DNA from: JAWKIW01 sp041394145
GTDB taxonomy: Bacteria; Actinomycetota; Acidimicrobiia; Acidimicrobiales; Acidimicrobilacustridaceae
Length of the DNA stretch: 64,000 nucleotides
Reading direction: 5' to 3'
NCBI GenBank assembly: GCA_041394145.1
Contig: JAWKIW010000006.1
Location: forward strand, 124,001 to 188,000
Below the pieces are notes generated by a model. That model did no database searches. It was not told the origin of the DNA and saw only the letters and a program-made list of their open reading frames with translations. Positions 25,260 through 35,367 of this stretch are shown here, one piece after another (within the stretch, counting starts at the first letter, position 1; each line of letters begins with the position of its first letter). Both the position numbers and the translations under genes were made by a program.

Positions 25260-26699
25260 TCCCCCCGCCGGATCGCCGCCGACCCACGACGCCGGCACGA
25301 GGTCCGCGAAGCCCACCCCCACGACCGCGGCGGCCAGCCCGGCGGCCCACGTGAGCGGCTCTCGGGCGCCGGCCGACAGCACCGAGAGGACCGCCGCCAC
25401 CACGGGCAGGGCGAGCAACGGCAGCCGCCGGCGCCAGTCGGCGTGCCACGCGTCGGCGTCGCGCACCATGGCCACGGCCGTGGCCACCACGAGCAGCCCA
25501 CCGGCGCCGGCACCGAGCAGCCACGGCAGCCGGCTCGATGCCCCCGGCTCGACCAACAGGGCGCCGATGGCGCCGACGGTCCGATCGGTGATCGTGCCGG
25601 GACCGGCGGGTCCGAACCAGGGCAGCACCACGGCTGCGGCCACCGCGACGACGGCCGCCACGCCTCGCCACGTGTCCCGGCGCCGCGGACCGAGGGCGAT
25701 CCACCCGGCGAGCACCGGCACGGCGAGCAGGGCCTCGGGCCGGGCCAGGCCGGCGAGGCCGGCGAGCACACCGGCACCCACGGCGCGGCGGAGGTCGAGC
25801 CGCTCGGGATCGGCCAGCAGGACCGCCACCGTCACCGCCAGCCCGGCGGCGAGCACGGCCAGCTGCTGGTCCCACAGCGACGGGGCCACGGCGGCGACGG
25901 CGGCGGCGAGCAGCGCAGCCCGTCGCCCGCCGAAGCGGTGGGCGACGGCCGCGACCGCGACCACCAGCGCCAGCGAGCACAGCAGCGCCAACAGGCGCGG
26001 CCCGACCGGCCAGAAGGCCGCCAGCACGGGGGCGAGGGGCGGGTGGTCGGTGGCGGCCACGGCGCGGCCGTCGACGGTGACGACGTAGCCGGTGCCGCTC
26101 CGCACGCGGTCGGCCAGCTCGGCGACCGCCCCGCTGAGGGCCGGCGGCGCGGCCACGACCCGGATCACCGCCGCGACGACTCCGATGGTCGCGGCCGGCG
26201 CGGCCCACGTCCGGGCCGCTGCCACCCGACGGGCGAGATCGCGTCGGCTCGCCCGCGCCGACGTCGCCGGCAGCCAGCGTGGCGCGGCCTGCGACGGCCG
26301 CTCGACCACGGCGAACATCACGACCGCCACGGCCAGCAGGGCGCCGGCGACGTTGCCGGCCTGGGCGGCCAGCGGGCGATCGGTGGCGAAGGACAGGGTC
26401 GGGTCCCCATTGGGGCCACCGGCCTCGAGCACCGTCGCGAGCGCGGCGCCGACGAGGACGAGGAACGCGCCGAAGGCGACCGGACGGCCGGGATCGTCGC
26501 GGTAGAAGAGCGTGGCGACGATGACGAAGCCGGCCACGATGGCGAAGTCGGCGCTGATGAGCAGCCAGCACAGCGCCACCGACGACGCCGCCAGGCCGAC
26601 CAGGGTGGCGGTGGAGAGCGAGGGCCGACCGGTCGCCGCCCCGGGCTGGACGACGGCCTCGCCCGCGGTGCGCTCCGGCGCCCGGAGGAAGCCGGTCAT
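25179..26699 (-). CDS. Polytopic membrane glycosyltransferase, GT-C/ArnT-like
   Basis: A 506-residue membrane protein with about a dozen hydrophobic segments. ATDHPPLAPVLAAFWP is the HPPL-type loop and GLAGLARPEALLAVPVLAG the Arg-Pro segment found in ArnT/PMT-like polyprenyl-phosphate sugar transferases. The acidic catalytic residue of the first loop is not certain. ATG 26699 overlaps the AftD-like stop (ATGA), so it is the last gene of the minus-strand envelope operon. A role in arabinan or mannan transfer is inference from position. Confidence 0.72.
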   Translation of the reverse strand: MTGFLRAPERTAGEAVVQPGAATGRPSLSTATLVGLAASSVALCWLLISADFAIVAGFVIVATLFYRDDPGRPVAFGAFLVLVGAALATVLEAGGPNGDPTLSFATDRPLAAQAGNVAGALLAVAVVMFAVVERPSQAAPRWLPATSARASRRDLARRVAAARTWAAPAATIGVVAAVIRVVAAPPALSGAVAELADRVRSGTGYVVTVDGRAVAATDHPPLAPVLAAFWPVGPRLLALLCSLALVVAVAAVAHRFGGRRAALLAAAVAAVAPSLWDQQLAVLAAGLAVTVAVLLADPERLDLRRAVGAGVLAGLAGLARPEALLAVPVLAGWIALGPRRRDTWRGVAAVVAVAAAVVLPWFGPAGPGTITDRTVGAIGALLVEPGASSRLPWLLGAGAGGLLVVATAVAMVRDADAWHADWRRRLPLLALPVVAAVLSVLSAGAREPLTWAAGLAAAVVGVGFADLVPASWVGGDPAGGSVRRGDEHEAGVLATEADGARQHRAG

Positions 26700-29600
26700 C
26701 GGCGCGCCGGGCGGGGACGGGGTCGACGCAGCAGCAACCAGGCGCACAGCGCCACGCCGACGGCGGACAGCGCCAGGCCCACGTCGAAGATGCGGGCCCC
26801 GCGGTAGCGCAGCTGCACCTCGATCGGGCCCGTCTCGGCGATCTGCCAGCCGGCCAGCGTGTCGTAGGCCGACGGTCCCCCGAGGGACCGGCCGTTGACC
26901 GTGGCCTCCCACCCCGGGGCCCAGGACTGCTGGTACACGATCGTCGTCGGCTGATCGGCCTCGTAGCGCAGCGTCACGTCGGTGGGTGACGAGGCGTCGA
27001 CGGTGACGGCCGGCGACGGCGCTCCCGTCGGCCCGGGCATCGAGACGTCGGCGGTCGTGAGCGACAGCCCGTCGAGGCCGGTGCCGTTCCCCGAGTCGAA
27101 CAGGTTCCAGCCCTGCGCCAGGCGAAGCACGTCGCAGCCCTGCACCCGTATCGGCGGCGCACCGACGGCGCCGTCGATCCGCACGGACACGTCGTTGCGG
27201 GCCCCCGACTCGGACCCCACCGTGCCGACCGACGCACACCCGGAGCGGCTGTCCGCCGGCGCCGACTGGACGCGCTGGTCGTTGACCGCCACCTCGTCGA
27301 TGCGCACGGGGAGGAACTGGGTCGCCCCGCTGGGCTTGGCCTGCACGACGACCGTGTCCGTCACGGTGGCGTCCGGGAGGTCGACGACGAAGATCCGGCA
27401 CGAGGCGTCGTCCCGGCCCGGACAGGCGACCGAGGTGCGGGCGTCTCGCACCTCCTCCTGGCCGACCCGCACCGACACCGAGTCCACTTGGGCGAAGCCG
27501 GTGGGTGCGTCGGTCATCACGCCGATCCGCCGCACGGCCTGCGCCGACGGCAGCCCCAACGTGAGCGGTTCGCCGACGTCGGGGCGTGGTGGAGCCAACC
27601 AGGCCGACGCCGGATCGCCGTCGACGGCGGCGTGGGCCCAGGTGCTCGCGTCGGTCCGGTCGTACCGGCTGCCCGAGGCCGTGATCGAGCGGTCGAGCAG
27701 TCGCGCCATGGTGTCGTCGCTGGTGCCCGGCCGAGCTGGCCGTCGGCGGTGAAGGGCCGGTCGGCGGCGACGCGGAACCGCCGGCGGATGGCCTCCTCCT
27801 CGGCGACCGGGCCGGTGCCGATCGACCGGCTGAACGCGTAGGTGGTGGGGGCGCGGCGGTCGGCCACGGCGAGCTCCGGGCGGTCGACGGCCGCTCGCTG
27901 CACGTCGTCGGGGACCTGGACGTGCTCGCGCAGGTCGAGGCCTCCGAGGGAGACGTCGACGATGCTGCCGGTGGTCGGCGTTCACGGCGAGGCTGCGCGG
28001 CGGAACGCTCACCTCCACCCAGCTCACCGGCCCGGAGTCGAACGTCGCCGAGAGGCGCAGCGTGCCAGGTTGGCCCGCCTGGGCGATCGCGTCGTCGCCG
28101 GTGAGCTCGACCGTCTTGCCGTTGGAGAACCGCAGCCGCAGCTCGGTGAGGGCACGGACGTCGATGCCCACGCTGCGGATCTGCGGATAGACGGCCTGGC
28201 CCCGTGGGTCGGCGTCGGCCGGAGGTCGACGTGCAGCGTGGGACCGGCGGTCTGGACCTCGCTCTGGGTGACCTTCCACTCCGTGGCCGGGTTCCCGTCG
28301 AAGGCGTTGGCCGGGCGGTTCCAGGGCGTCGACCCCGACGCGCTGCGCACCGGCACGCCGGACTCGTAGATGGTCTCGGCGTCGGGGTACCAGGCCACGG
28401 ACTGGCTCCCGGGCCGCCCGAACAGCGACTGGGGCACGCGGTCGAGGTTCTGGCCCTCCGCGAGGGTGGCCGAGGAGTCGGGCTCGTAGCCGAGCAGGAC
28501 CCGCAGGCGACGGCGGTTGGTGTCGGTGATGTACAGCGGCGCGCCCTGGCGCAGGAGGTCCTGCAGCTCGCTGGGCTCGAGGGCACCGCTGTAGACGACG
28601 GGTCGGTCACCGTCGAGGGCGCCGAGCGACGCCAGCTCGGGCCACGCCGCACCGTCACCCGACACGACGGCCGGGGGGCGGCCGTCGGTGACCCGCACGC
28701 CGTCGGGTGGGCCGGGGTCGCGCAGCTCGAGCACCTCGACCGGCGGCAGGGCCCGCTCGCGTACCGCGACGTCGGAGCGGTCGGTGGGATCGACGGTGTT
28801 GGTCCCGGGCGCCCCGAACGAGGCCGCCGGCACGAGGTCGGGGTCGTTGCGCAGCCCGTCGAAGGCCGCTGGCCGGGGGCGGCCGAGCGCCTGCCAGTCG
28901 AGGTCGTTGCGCAGCAGGACGTAGCGCACGCCGAGGCGGCGCAGCACCGGCGCCAGCGACCCGGGCTGGTAGGCGGGGTCGCTGAGCCCCATCGACACCT
29001 GCTCGAGCAGGTTGGCGGCCTGCGGCGTGCTCAGGGGGACGCCGGTGGCCACGGCGTGGGGGCGGGCCAGCATCGAGTCGAGGATGTCGTCGCCGACCCA
29101 CCCCCACCGGTACCGCGACCGGCTCGTCATCGGGGCCACGAGCACCCGCTCGTCGCCGGGCTGGGCGTCCAGCCAGGCGGTGGCGTCGCTCCAGTAGGCC
29201 GGGACGCCGTCGAGGCGCTGGTTGGGGTTGTAGACGCTCCCGGTCCAGAAGGGCAGCGCGTTCACCGCGAGCACGACGACGACGACGGTCGCCACCACCA
29301 CCGCGCCGCCCGGCGATCGCCCTCGCAGGCGCCGCACCGCAGCGGCCGCGCCGCACCCGAACAGGATGCTCACGCCGATGACCAGGCCCGGCCCGGCCTT
29401 GTAGACGTTGCGGAACGCGCCCAGGAGGGCCACGTCCTTCAGCGCGGTGAGCAGGCGGGACCCGGCCGGCGACGGGTTGGCCAGCGGGTAGGCGCCGACG
29501 AGCAGCACCAGCGAGGTGAGCGCCATCAGCGCGAACAGCAGCCGCGGCCGCCACCGGCTCAGCCACACGTAGGCGAGGGCGACCATGGCCGGCACGAGCG

Positions 29601-30585
29601 TGCACAGCACGACCAGCGCGCTCGAGAAGTACACGCCGCCCTGCGGCTTGAGCAGCTGGGCGCCGTCGCGGAAGTACGAGAGCCAGTTGCCGAGCCCCCG
29701 CCACGACTCGGTCCACGACGACGCCCGGAAGGACACGTCGACGGCCTCGGTGTCGTTGAGCCGCTGGCCGAAGATCCCCGACGCCAGGTAGAGCTTGGCG
29801 AGCACGGCGGCGCTGACGAGCACGGTGAGCGCTCCGGCCCGGGCGACCCAGCCGAACAGGTGGCCGAGCCGTACCCGTCGCTCGACGAGCACCAGGTACA
29901 CGGCCAGCGGGAGCAGGGGCACGGCGGCGAGGACCAGCCCGGGCACGTCGACGTTGCCGGGCAGCGCCACCAGCAGCGCGAACGCCGCGGCCCAGCGCCA
30001 GGGCCGGGGATCGGTCACCCCGCGGGTGAACACGACCAGCAGCCAGGGCGCCAGGGCGAACTGCAGGTAGATGTCGGAGAACGGGGTGAGGAACGCGAGC
30101 GAGTAGACGCCGAAGGCCGCCGAGAAGCCGGCCACCAGGTGCTCGGGCCCGAGGCGCGGTCGGAACAGCGACAGCACCGCGACCACGCCGGTCGCCACCA
30201 GCGCGAGCAGCAGGGCGTGCCACACCCGCTCGGTCCACGCCGCATCGAGCCCGACGACGCGCAGGAGGGCGAGGGGCGCGTTGACGCCGACCCAGAGGTC
30301 CTCCCGGACGCGGCCGAGGCCGCGGCTGGCGTCCCAGATGGCGAAGCCCTTGGCGAGCCGGCGGGCCGGGTTGGCGTAGATCTCGTAGCGGCTGTCCCCG
30401 ATGTAGGCCCCGGGCGACGACGTGGCCGTGGCGGCCAGCCCCAGCACGGCGAACACCACGAAGGTCGGCCACCGCCGTTCGGCGAACCAGGCCCAGGCCC
30501 GGGCGGTCCCGGCCAGCCGGACGGGCGCGGGCGACGGCACCTCGTCGTCGACGACCGGCGGCGGCGGGGCCTCCAGCGTCGTCAC
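26696..30585 (-). pseudogene. aftD: AftD-like alpha-(1->3)-arabinofuranosyltransferase (DUF3367), three frameshifts as sequenced
   Basis: About 1,296 residues if joined, close to mycobacterial AftD (~1,400). The N-terminal ~420 residues are multi-spanning GT-C helices with GDSRYEIYANPARRLA in the first loop. The extracytoplasmic half has two F5/8-type carbohydrate-binding signatures: NAFDGNPATEWKV (~764) and AAVDGDPASAWLAP (~988). A final helix ends in RRPRPRPARR. Breaks lie near 28205, 27975 and 27735, each followed by matching sequence in another frame. AftD enzymes branch arabinan of the cell wall. GTG 30585 overlaps the acyltransferase stop. Confidence 0.78.
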
Positions 30586-31916
30586 GGCGCCGCGCTCGCC
30601 ACGTCAGCGCCGCGGCGTCGCCGCGGGTCCTTGAACCGCATCACCGGACGCTCCACGCCCACGAAGCTGGCGGTCGCGGTGACGATCGTGAGCCCGAGGA
30701 CGAGGACGAGCAGCGCCCAGAACCCGTTGGCCGCCACCGACTGCAGGGCGTCGCGCGCCCCGCCGGTGGCGTCGCGCACCCACCGGCCCAGGCCGCCGAA
30801 CCCCTCGAAGGGCGCGCCCTTGTCCGCCGTGTCGGGCTTGAGCCAGTCGAGCCAGAGCTTGTGCCACAGGTAGATCCCGTAGGAGATGGTGCCGAGGAAC
30901 AGCGGGACCGTGGTGGCCAGCGCCCGCTGGAGGGCGCCCGGCCGCCGGGTGCCGAGGATGCTCGGCAGCAGGAAGAAGAAGGCGGCGCCACCGTTGAGCG
31001 CGAACCGCACGCACATCTGGGCCACGGTCTCCTTGCCGGTCCCGGCGGCCAGCTGGGGCTCGACGGTGCGGGTGAGGGCGAGCACCAGGTAGCAGGCGGC
31101 GGCGACGAGCACGCACAGCCAGTCGGTCTCGGCCAGGGCCGTGAGCCACCGGGGCAGGCGGCCCCCGGCGTCGGTCCAGGCGACGGCGACGGCCAGCACC
31201 ATCCCGAGCGCGAACCAGTCGAGGTAGTTCGGCAGCCACAGGTGCTGGTTGTCGGCCGGTCCGGCGTCGGGTCCCACGGCCTGGCTGGCCACGGTGACGC
31301 GGTAGATCCACCCGAGCACCCACAGCACCCCCAGGCCGAGCAGCTGCGCTTGGACCTTGGTGCGCAGCGAGCGGGCGCCGCGACCGAGACCGTGACGGAT
31401 GCCGGCGGCGAGGAACGGCAGCACCACGTAGAAGCTCACCTCGATGCACAGCGTCCAGGCCACGGTCAGGGCGGCGAAGCCGTAGTAGGGCCGGTAGATC
31501 TGGGTGAGCGAGTACAGCGTCAGGTACTTGTCCCACGTCGGGTTGCGCAGCCCGATCAGCAAGATGAAGGCGGTGAGCGCCAGCCAGTAGGCGGGGAAGA
31601 TGCGCAGGAACCGGTGCCGCCAGAACCGCAGCCACGACGGATCTCCGGTCCCGGCGAGGTGCGCCCGGACGAAGGGCCGGTACAGCAGGAAGCCCGAGAG
31701 CAGGAAGAAGACGGCCACCCCGAAGTTGCCGAGGTTGCCCAGGATCCCGGCCAGCGGCGTGCCGTCGGTCGTGAGCCGGGAGGTGCCGGCGACGTGGTAC
31801 ACCAGCACGCCGATGGCGGCGACGGCGCGGTAGCCGTCGAGCGCGCGAACCGGCCGCCCCGGTGGGGCTCGAGGATCTCGGCCAGGCGTCGCCCCGCTCG
31901 CGGCGGTGAGGGCCAC
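30582..31916 (-). CDS. Acyltransferase 3 family membrane protein (OafA-like)
   Basis: A 444-residue O-acyltransferase with about ten helices. VRALDGYRAVAAIGVLVYH provides the conserved His of helix 1. FFLLSGFLLYRPF and RFWRHRFLRIFPAYWLAL are the core RxxR region. TISYGIYLWHKLWLDW is the late conserved loop. These enzymes move acetyl or other acyl groups onto extracytoplasmic sugars. GTG 31916 lies six bases after the LamG-like stop, and its own stop overlaps the AftD-like start. Likely acylates the polymer made by this operon. Confidence 0.85.
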   Translation of the reverse strand: MALTAASGATPGRDPRAPPGRPVRALDGYRAVAAIGVLVYHVAGTSRLTTDGTPLAGILGNLGNFGVAVFFLLSGFLLYRPFVRAHLAGTGDPSWLRFWRHRFLRIFPAYWLALTAFILLIGLRNPTWDKYLTLYSLTQIYRPYYGFAALTVAWTLCIEVSFYVVLPFLAAGIRHGLGRGARSLRTKVQAQLLGLGVLWVLGWIYRVTVASQAVGPDAGPADNQHLWLPNYLDWFALGMVLAVAVAWTDAGGRLPRWLTALAETDWLCVLVAAACYLVLALTRTVEPQLAAGTGKETVAQMCVRFALNGGAAFFFLLPSILGTRRPGALQRALATTVPLFLGTISYGIYLWHKLWLDWLKPDTADKGAPFEGFGGLGRWVRDATGGARDALQSVAANGFWALLVLVLGLTIVTATASFVGVERPVMRFKDPRRRRGADVASAAP

Positions 31917-31921
31917 GTCGC

Positions 31922-32918
31922 TCAGGGGCTGCTCGCGGGCGGCACCGCCGCCGCCGTGGTGGTCGGCCCCGATGGTGCCGTGCTCGAGGTCGGTGCGGCC
32001 GGCTGCTTGGCGGCGCCGTTGGCGCCACCGCCGGTCGCCGAGCCGGGCGTGCCCGGCTTGGGCACCGCGGTGACGAGCGGCGTGATGGTGCCCTTCCTGG
32101 CCACGAACTCGGCCCAGCGCCTCGACGCTGGCCGGCCCGTCCGCGAACAGCCCGGCCTGGGTCCCGTCGTTGACGAGGTAGGGGTCGTTGACGGTGCGCA
32201 CCGGGTTGCCGTCGAGGAAGACCGTGATGGACTGGCCGACGAACTCGACGCGGACGGTCATGGCGTCGGTGAGCTTGGTGAGGCCGCTGTTGTCGACCCT
32301 GACCTCCTCGCCGTTCTGGAACTTGACGATGTTGAAGGTCCCGACCTTGGGCACGGCCTTGATGGCCCACCAGGCGTTCGGTCCCCGGTAGCGGAACACG
32401 AGGCCCCACCCGTCGACGAGCTTGGACGCCTTGGCCTGGACCGAGCCGTCACCGGTGCCGAGGTCGACGACGGCCATGTTGCGCGGGCCGCTGGTGTTCT
32501 TGGCCGCCACGTAGGCCTGTCGCTCCTTGACGCCCCAGGTCCCCGACACCGCCACCCAGTCCTCGCCGGTGGTCGTCTTGCCGAGGGTGGTGCCGTTGTC
32601 CGGCCGGTCGAAGTCGTCGCGCACGGCCGGCAGCTCCTGGGCGAGCGGCGCGGTGGTGCCGGTCCGAGTGGCCGTCTCGTCCTTCTTGCTCCCGCCGACC
32701 AGGACCCAGGCGCCGACGGCCACCACCGCCAGCACCACGGCCACCGCCACCAGCAGCTTCCACGACAGGAACGCCTCGTCGTCCTCGTCGTCGAGGGGTG
32801 CTGCCGGCGCCCCCGGGGGCGTTCCCCGGTCGGTTGCGTGAGGTTCGGGCACCTCGGGCTCGGGCCTGTCCTCGGACCCGGCAGCGGTCGTGTCGCGGTT
32901 CGGCTCGGTCTGGCTCAT
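31922..32918 (-). CDS. Single-pass membrane protein with LamG/concanavalin-like domain, one frameshift
   Basis: About 332 residues. An acidic cytoplasmic tail is followed by one helix (WKLLVAVAVVLAVVAVGAWVLV). A beta-rich outside domain has DDFDRPDNGTTLG, GWGLVFRYRGPNAWWAIKA and VEFVGQSITVFLDGNPVRT, the pattern of LamG-like sugar-binding jellyrolls. A Pro/Ala/Thr-rich tail ends the protein. Near 32110 the frame changes: SVEALGR should continue as WAEFVARKGTITPLV. ATG 32918 is preferred; GTG 32927 is also in frame. Position in the arabinan operon suggests binding of the product. No named family. Confidence 0.6.
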
Positions 32919-32991
32919 GATCTCCACGTGGCTCGACGTCCCCGCCCCTGGATCGGCGTCGGAGCGGTCGTCGCCCGTCGCCAGCCGGCGG

Positions 32992-34353
32992 CTAGGCGAC
33001 GAACTCGGGCCCGCCGCTCACCGGCTCCGGCGACGGTACTACACGGGTTCGCGCCACCGGCTTCACTGCCACGGAGACGCCGACGGCGACGGCAGCCGCC
33101 GCCACGTTGCCGACGAACCAGGCGCTGGCCGCTCCGAGCACGCCCGACGAGGAGGTCAGCACCGCCGCCGGCACCAGCGTGCACAGCGCGAAGCCGGTGG
33201 TGATGGCGACGGTGGCCGCCGCGTGGTGCAGCGCCCGGGCCCGCGCCAGGCAGATGGCGGTGACGGCCCACGGGATGCCGGCCGCGACGAGGCGGGGCAG
33301 CAGGACGGCCGTCTCGTCGTAGCTGGCGCCGAAGAAGCGCTCGGTGACCACGTTGGCTCCCAGGTAGGCGGCGCCCGCCAGACCCACCATGAGCCCGACG
33401 GCGAGCACCATGCCGACGCGCACCTGGTGGGCGAGCCGGTGCTCGAGTCGGGAGCCCTCGGCCAGCACCACCTGCCCCACGGTGTGGGGCACCAGGAACA
33501 CGACGGTGGTGATCGTCCACGCCAGGTAGAAGGCGGCGTTCTGCTCGGGCGTCACGTTCTTCACGACGATGAGGGGCAGGACGAACTGGGGGGCCTGGGC
33601 GGCGAGGAGGCCGAGGTAGTTCACCGACGCGTACCGCAGGGCCGGTCGCGCTTCGGTCGGCACCGGGAAGAGGCCGCCGCGATGGTGGGCGGGGGACGAG
33701 TACCGGAGGGCGGCCACGCCGATCAGCCCCGACAGCGCCGGCGGGCCGGCCATGATCACCAGGAGGCCGAGCGGGTTGGTGCGCAGCGCGGGCACGGCGA
33801 GCAGGGGCAGGCGCAGCACGGCCACCAGCACGACGCGCGTGAAGACCCAGCCCCAGCGGCGCAGGGTGACCAGGCGCACCTCGACGAGGATGGCGAAGGA
33901 CTGGCCGGTCACCAGCAGGAAGAACAGGACCAGCCCGGCAGGGACGCTCCACTGCCACAGCGCGTCCAGGGAGGCCTGGGGCAGGTACAGGCCGGCCAGG
34001 ACGAAGAAGCCGAGCGTGCCGACCAGCGAGGTGCACGCGGTGTACACGTAGGCCCAGTTGACGAGGACGTCGACCGAGCGGGTGTTGGCGGGCGCGAACC
34101 GGGCGACCGCGACCGGCAGCCCCATGCTGGTGAGGTAGTTCACGAACAGCATGGCGCTGAACAGCGCCGCGGCGAGGCCGACGACCTGGGTGTCCGCCTC
34201 GTTGGCCCGGGCAGCGAGCGACCAGTAGGCGAAGCCGCCGACGGCGGCCACCCCGATCGACGCGACGTACCAGATCGAGCCCCGGACGACCTGGCCCTTC
34301 ACCGCGGGCGCGACCGTCGCCACGGTCGGCGCTGTCGTGTCTGGCTGGGTCAT
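32992..34353 (-). CDS. Polysaccharide flippase (MOP/Wzx-like oligosaccharide translocase)
   Basis: A 453-residue protein with 12-14 helices of the MOP superfamily that flips lipid-linked oligosaccharides across the membrane. VRGSIWYVASIGVAAVGGFAYWSLAARA is the usual first helix region in parts. ALRYASVNYLGLLAAQAPQFVLPLIVV marks the start of the second half. No catalytic motif is expected. ATG 34353 begins after a 124-base gap that holds a hairpin and a TACCAT hexamer. Partner glycosyltransferases lie downstream. Confidence 0.8.
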   Translation of the reverse strand: MTQPDTTAPTVATVAPAVKGQVVRGSIWYVASIGVAAVGGFAYWSLAARANEADTQVVGLAAALFSAMLFVNYLTSMGLPVAVARFAPANTRSVDVLVNWAYVYTACTSLVGTLGFFVLAGLYLPQASLDALWQWSVPAGLVLFFLLVTGQSFAILVEVRLVTLRRWGWVFTRVVLVAVLRLPLLAVPALRTNPLGLLVIMAGPPALSGLIGVAALRYSSPAHHRGGLFPVPTEARPALRYASVNYLGLLAAQAPQFVLPLIVVKNVTPEQNAAFYLAWTITTVVFLVPHTVGQVVLAEGSRLEHRLAHQVRVGMVLAVGLMVGLAGAAYLGANVVTERFFGASYDETAVLLPRLVAAGIPWAVTAICLARARALHHAAATVAITTGFALCTLVPAAVLTSSSGVLGAASAWFVGNVAAAAVAVGVSVAVKPVARTRVVPSPEPVSGGPEFVA

Positions 34354-34409
34354 CGGCCCGGCGGCTTCCCCCGTGTGCGTCCCCCGCCGCCCACCCCGGC
34401 AGACGGATC

Positions 34410-34415
34410 ATGGTA
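34410..34415 (-). promoter_or_regulatory. -10-like hexamer TACCAT, possible internal promoter before the flippase
   Basis: It lies 56 bases upstream of ATG 34353 and just after the hairpin at 34434-34450 in the direction of transcription. Weak evidence. Confidence 0.3.
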
Positions 34416-34433
34416 GTCCGCGCTCCGGGCCGG

Positions 34434-34450
34434 GGTCGGCGACGCCGACC
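34434..34450 (-). terminator. Hairpin in the gap between methyltransferase and flippase genes
   Basis: Inverted repeat GGTCGGC / GCCGACC with a 3-base loop, 27 bases past the methyltransferase stop. There is no T-tract; it could attenuate read-through into the flippase operon. Confidence 0.35.
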
Positions 34451-34477
34451 GGGGCCGGCGGGAGCACCCGACCGGCA

Positions 34478-35275
34478 TCAGTAGGGCCAGCTGCCGTCGC
34501 CGCCGAGCAGGCGCGTCACCGGGCCCAGCCTGGCCACCAGCAGCACCTTGATCAGCAGGTTGCGGGCGAAGTACGGGAGCTCGAGGAGCTGGCGCAGGGC
34601 GTTGGTCACCCGGTCGGCGGGCGTCAGGTCCACCCGCTCGTACTCCGCCATCGACCCCGAGCGGCCGACGTAGCGGAACCGACCGGACAGCAGCATGGTC
34701 TGCAGCAGCGCCAGGGTGAGCCCCCAGGCCGAGAAGCTGTCGTGCACGAGCAGGCGGCCGCCCAGCGCGACCTTGGGGCTCCACTGCACCACGTCGTCGT
34801 GGGCCGGCCGGTAGCGGTGCGCCCCGTCGATGTACAGCACGTCGATCTCGCCGGGGACCTCGGCCACCGCGTCGTGGGAGTACATCCGCAGGTGCCGGAT
34901 CCGGTCGCGCACCCCGGCCCGCTCGAGGTTGGCGAGGAAGACCCGGTGATCGGCTTCGGCCTCCTCCTCGAAGCCCTCGAACTCCTGCGGACCACGGTCG
35001 TTGCCGCCGTGGGGGTCGATGGTCACGATCTCGACGCCGTCGGGGGCTGCGGTCGCGAGCACGATCGCCGAGCGGCCGTGGAAGGACCCGATCTCCACGA
35101 TCCGGTCGCCCGCCCGCAGCTCGACGGCGCGATCCCACAGCCGGCAGGCCTGGGCCCGGGTCATCCAGCCCTGCACGTCGGCGATCGACCGGAACACCTG
35201 GTCGAAGGTCTTCGCCGGCTCGCCGGGCGGCGGGTCGGCGGCCTCGACGACGGGCGCGGTGGGATCGGTGCTCAC
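34478..35275 (-). CDS. Class I SAM-dependent methyltransferase (Methyltransf_24-like)
   Basis: A 265-residue enzyme. DRIVEIGSFHGRSAIVLA is SAM motif I, VEIVTIDPHGGNDRG the ribose-binding acidic loop, and IDVLYIDGAHRYRPAHDDVVQW the metal-type DGAH motif typical of cephalosporin-hydroxylase and Methyltransf_24-like O-methyltransferases. GTG 35275 (VSTDPTAP) is preferred: GAGG lies upstream, and TACACT at 35314 would lie inside a longer gene. It is the first gene of the envelope series. Methylation target is probably a sugar, by context only. Confidence 0.8.
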   Translation of the reverse strand: MSTDPTAPVVEAADPPPGEPAKTFDQVFRSIADVQGWMTRAQACRLWDRAVELRAGDRIVEIGSFHGRSAIVLATAAPDGVEIVTIDPHGGNDRGPQEFEGFEEEAEADHRVFLANLERAGVRDRIRHLRMYSHDAVAEVPGEIDVLYIDGAHRYRPAHDDVVQWSPKVALGGRLLVHDSFSAWGLTLALLQTMLLSGRFRYVGRSGSMAEYERVDLTPADRVTNALRQLLELPYFARNLLIKVLLVARLGPVTRLLGGDGSWPY

Positions 35276-35313
35276 GGGGGCCTCGCTTCGAGCGACGGGT
35301 GCCGGGTCGGGCG

Positions 35314-35319
35314 AGTGTA
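35314..35319 (-). promoter_or_regulatory. -10-like hexamer TACACT heading the minus-strand envelope operon
   Basis: 38 bases upstream of GTG 35275, in the 92-base divergent region shared with the transglycosylase gene. The leader holds a GAGG site. Confidence 0.45.
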
Positions 35320-35353
35320 GGCGCGGCGCCACCACCTGCCCGTGGCCAGCGGC

Positions 35354-35359
35354 CAGACT
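35354..35359 (+). promoter_or_regulatory. -10-like hexamer CAGACT for the lytic transglycosylase
   Basis: CANNNT variant eight bases before GTG 35368. The same hexamer precedes the GNAT gene at 47829. Confidence 0.3.
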
Positions 35360-35367
35360 GGTCGGCC

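Noticed and set aside
28204..30873. Very long open frame on the plus strand opposite the AftD-like gene
   Set aside because: It has no recognisable domain, is rich in Arg/Gly/His/Val, and mirrors the strong codon bias of the true minus-strand gene.
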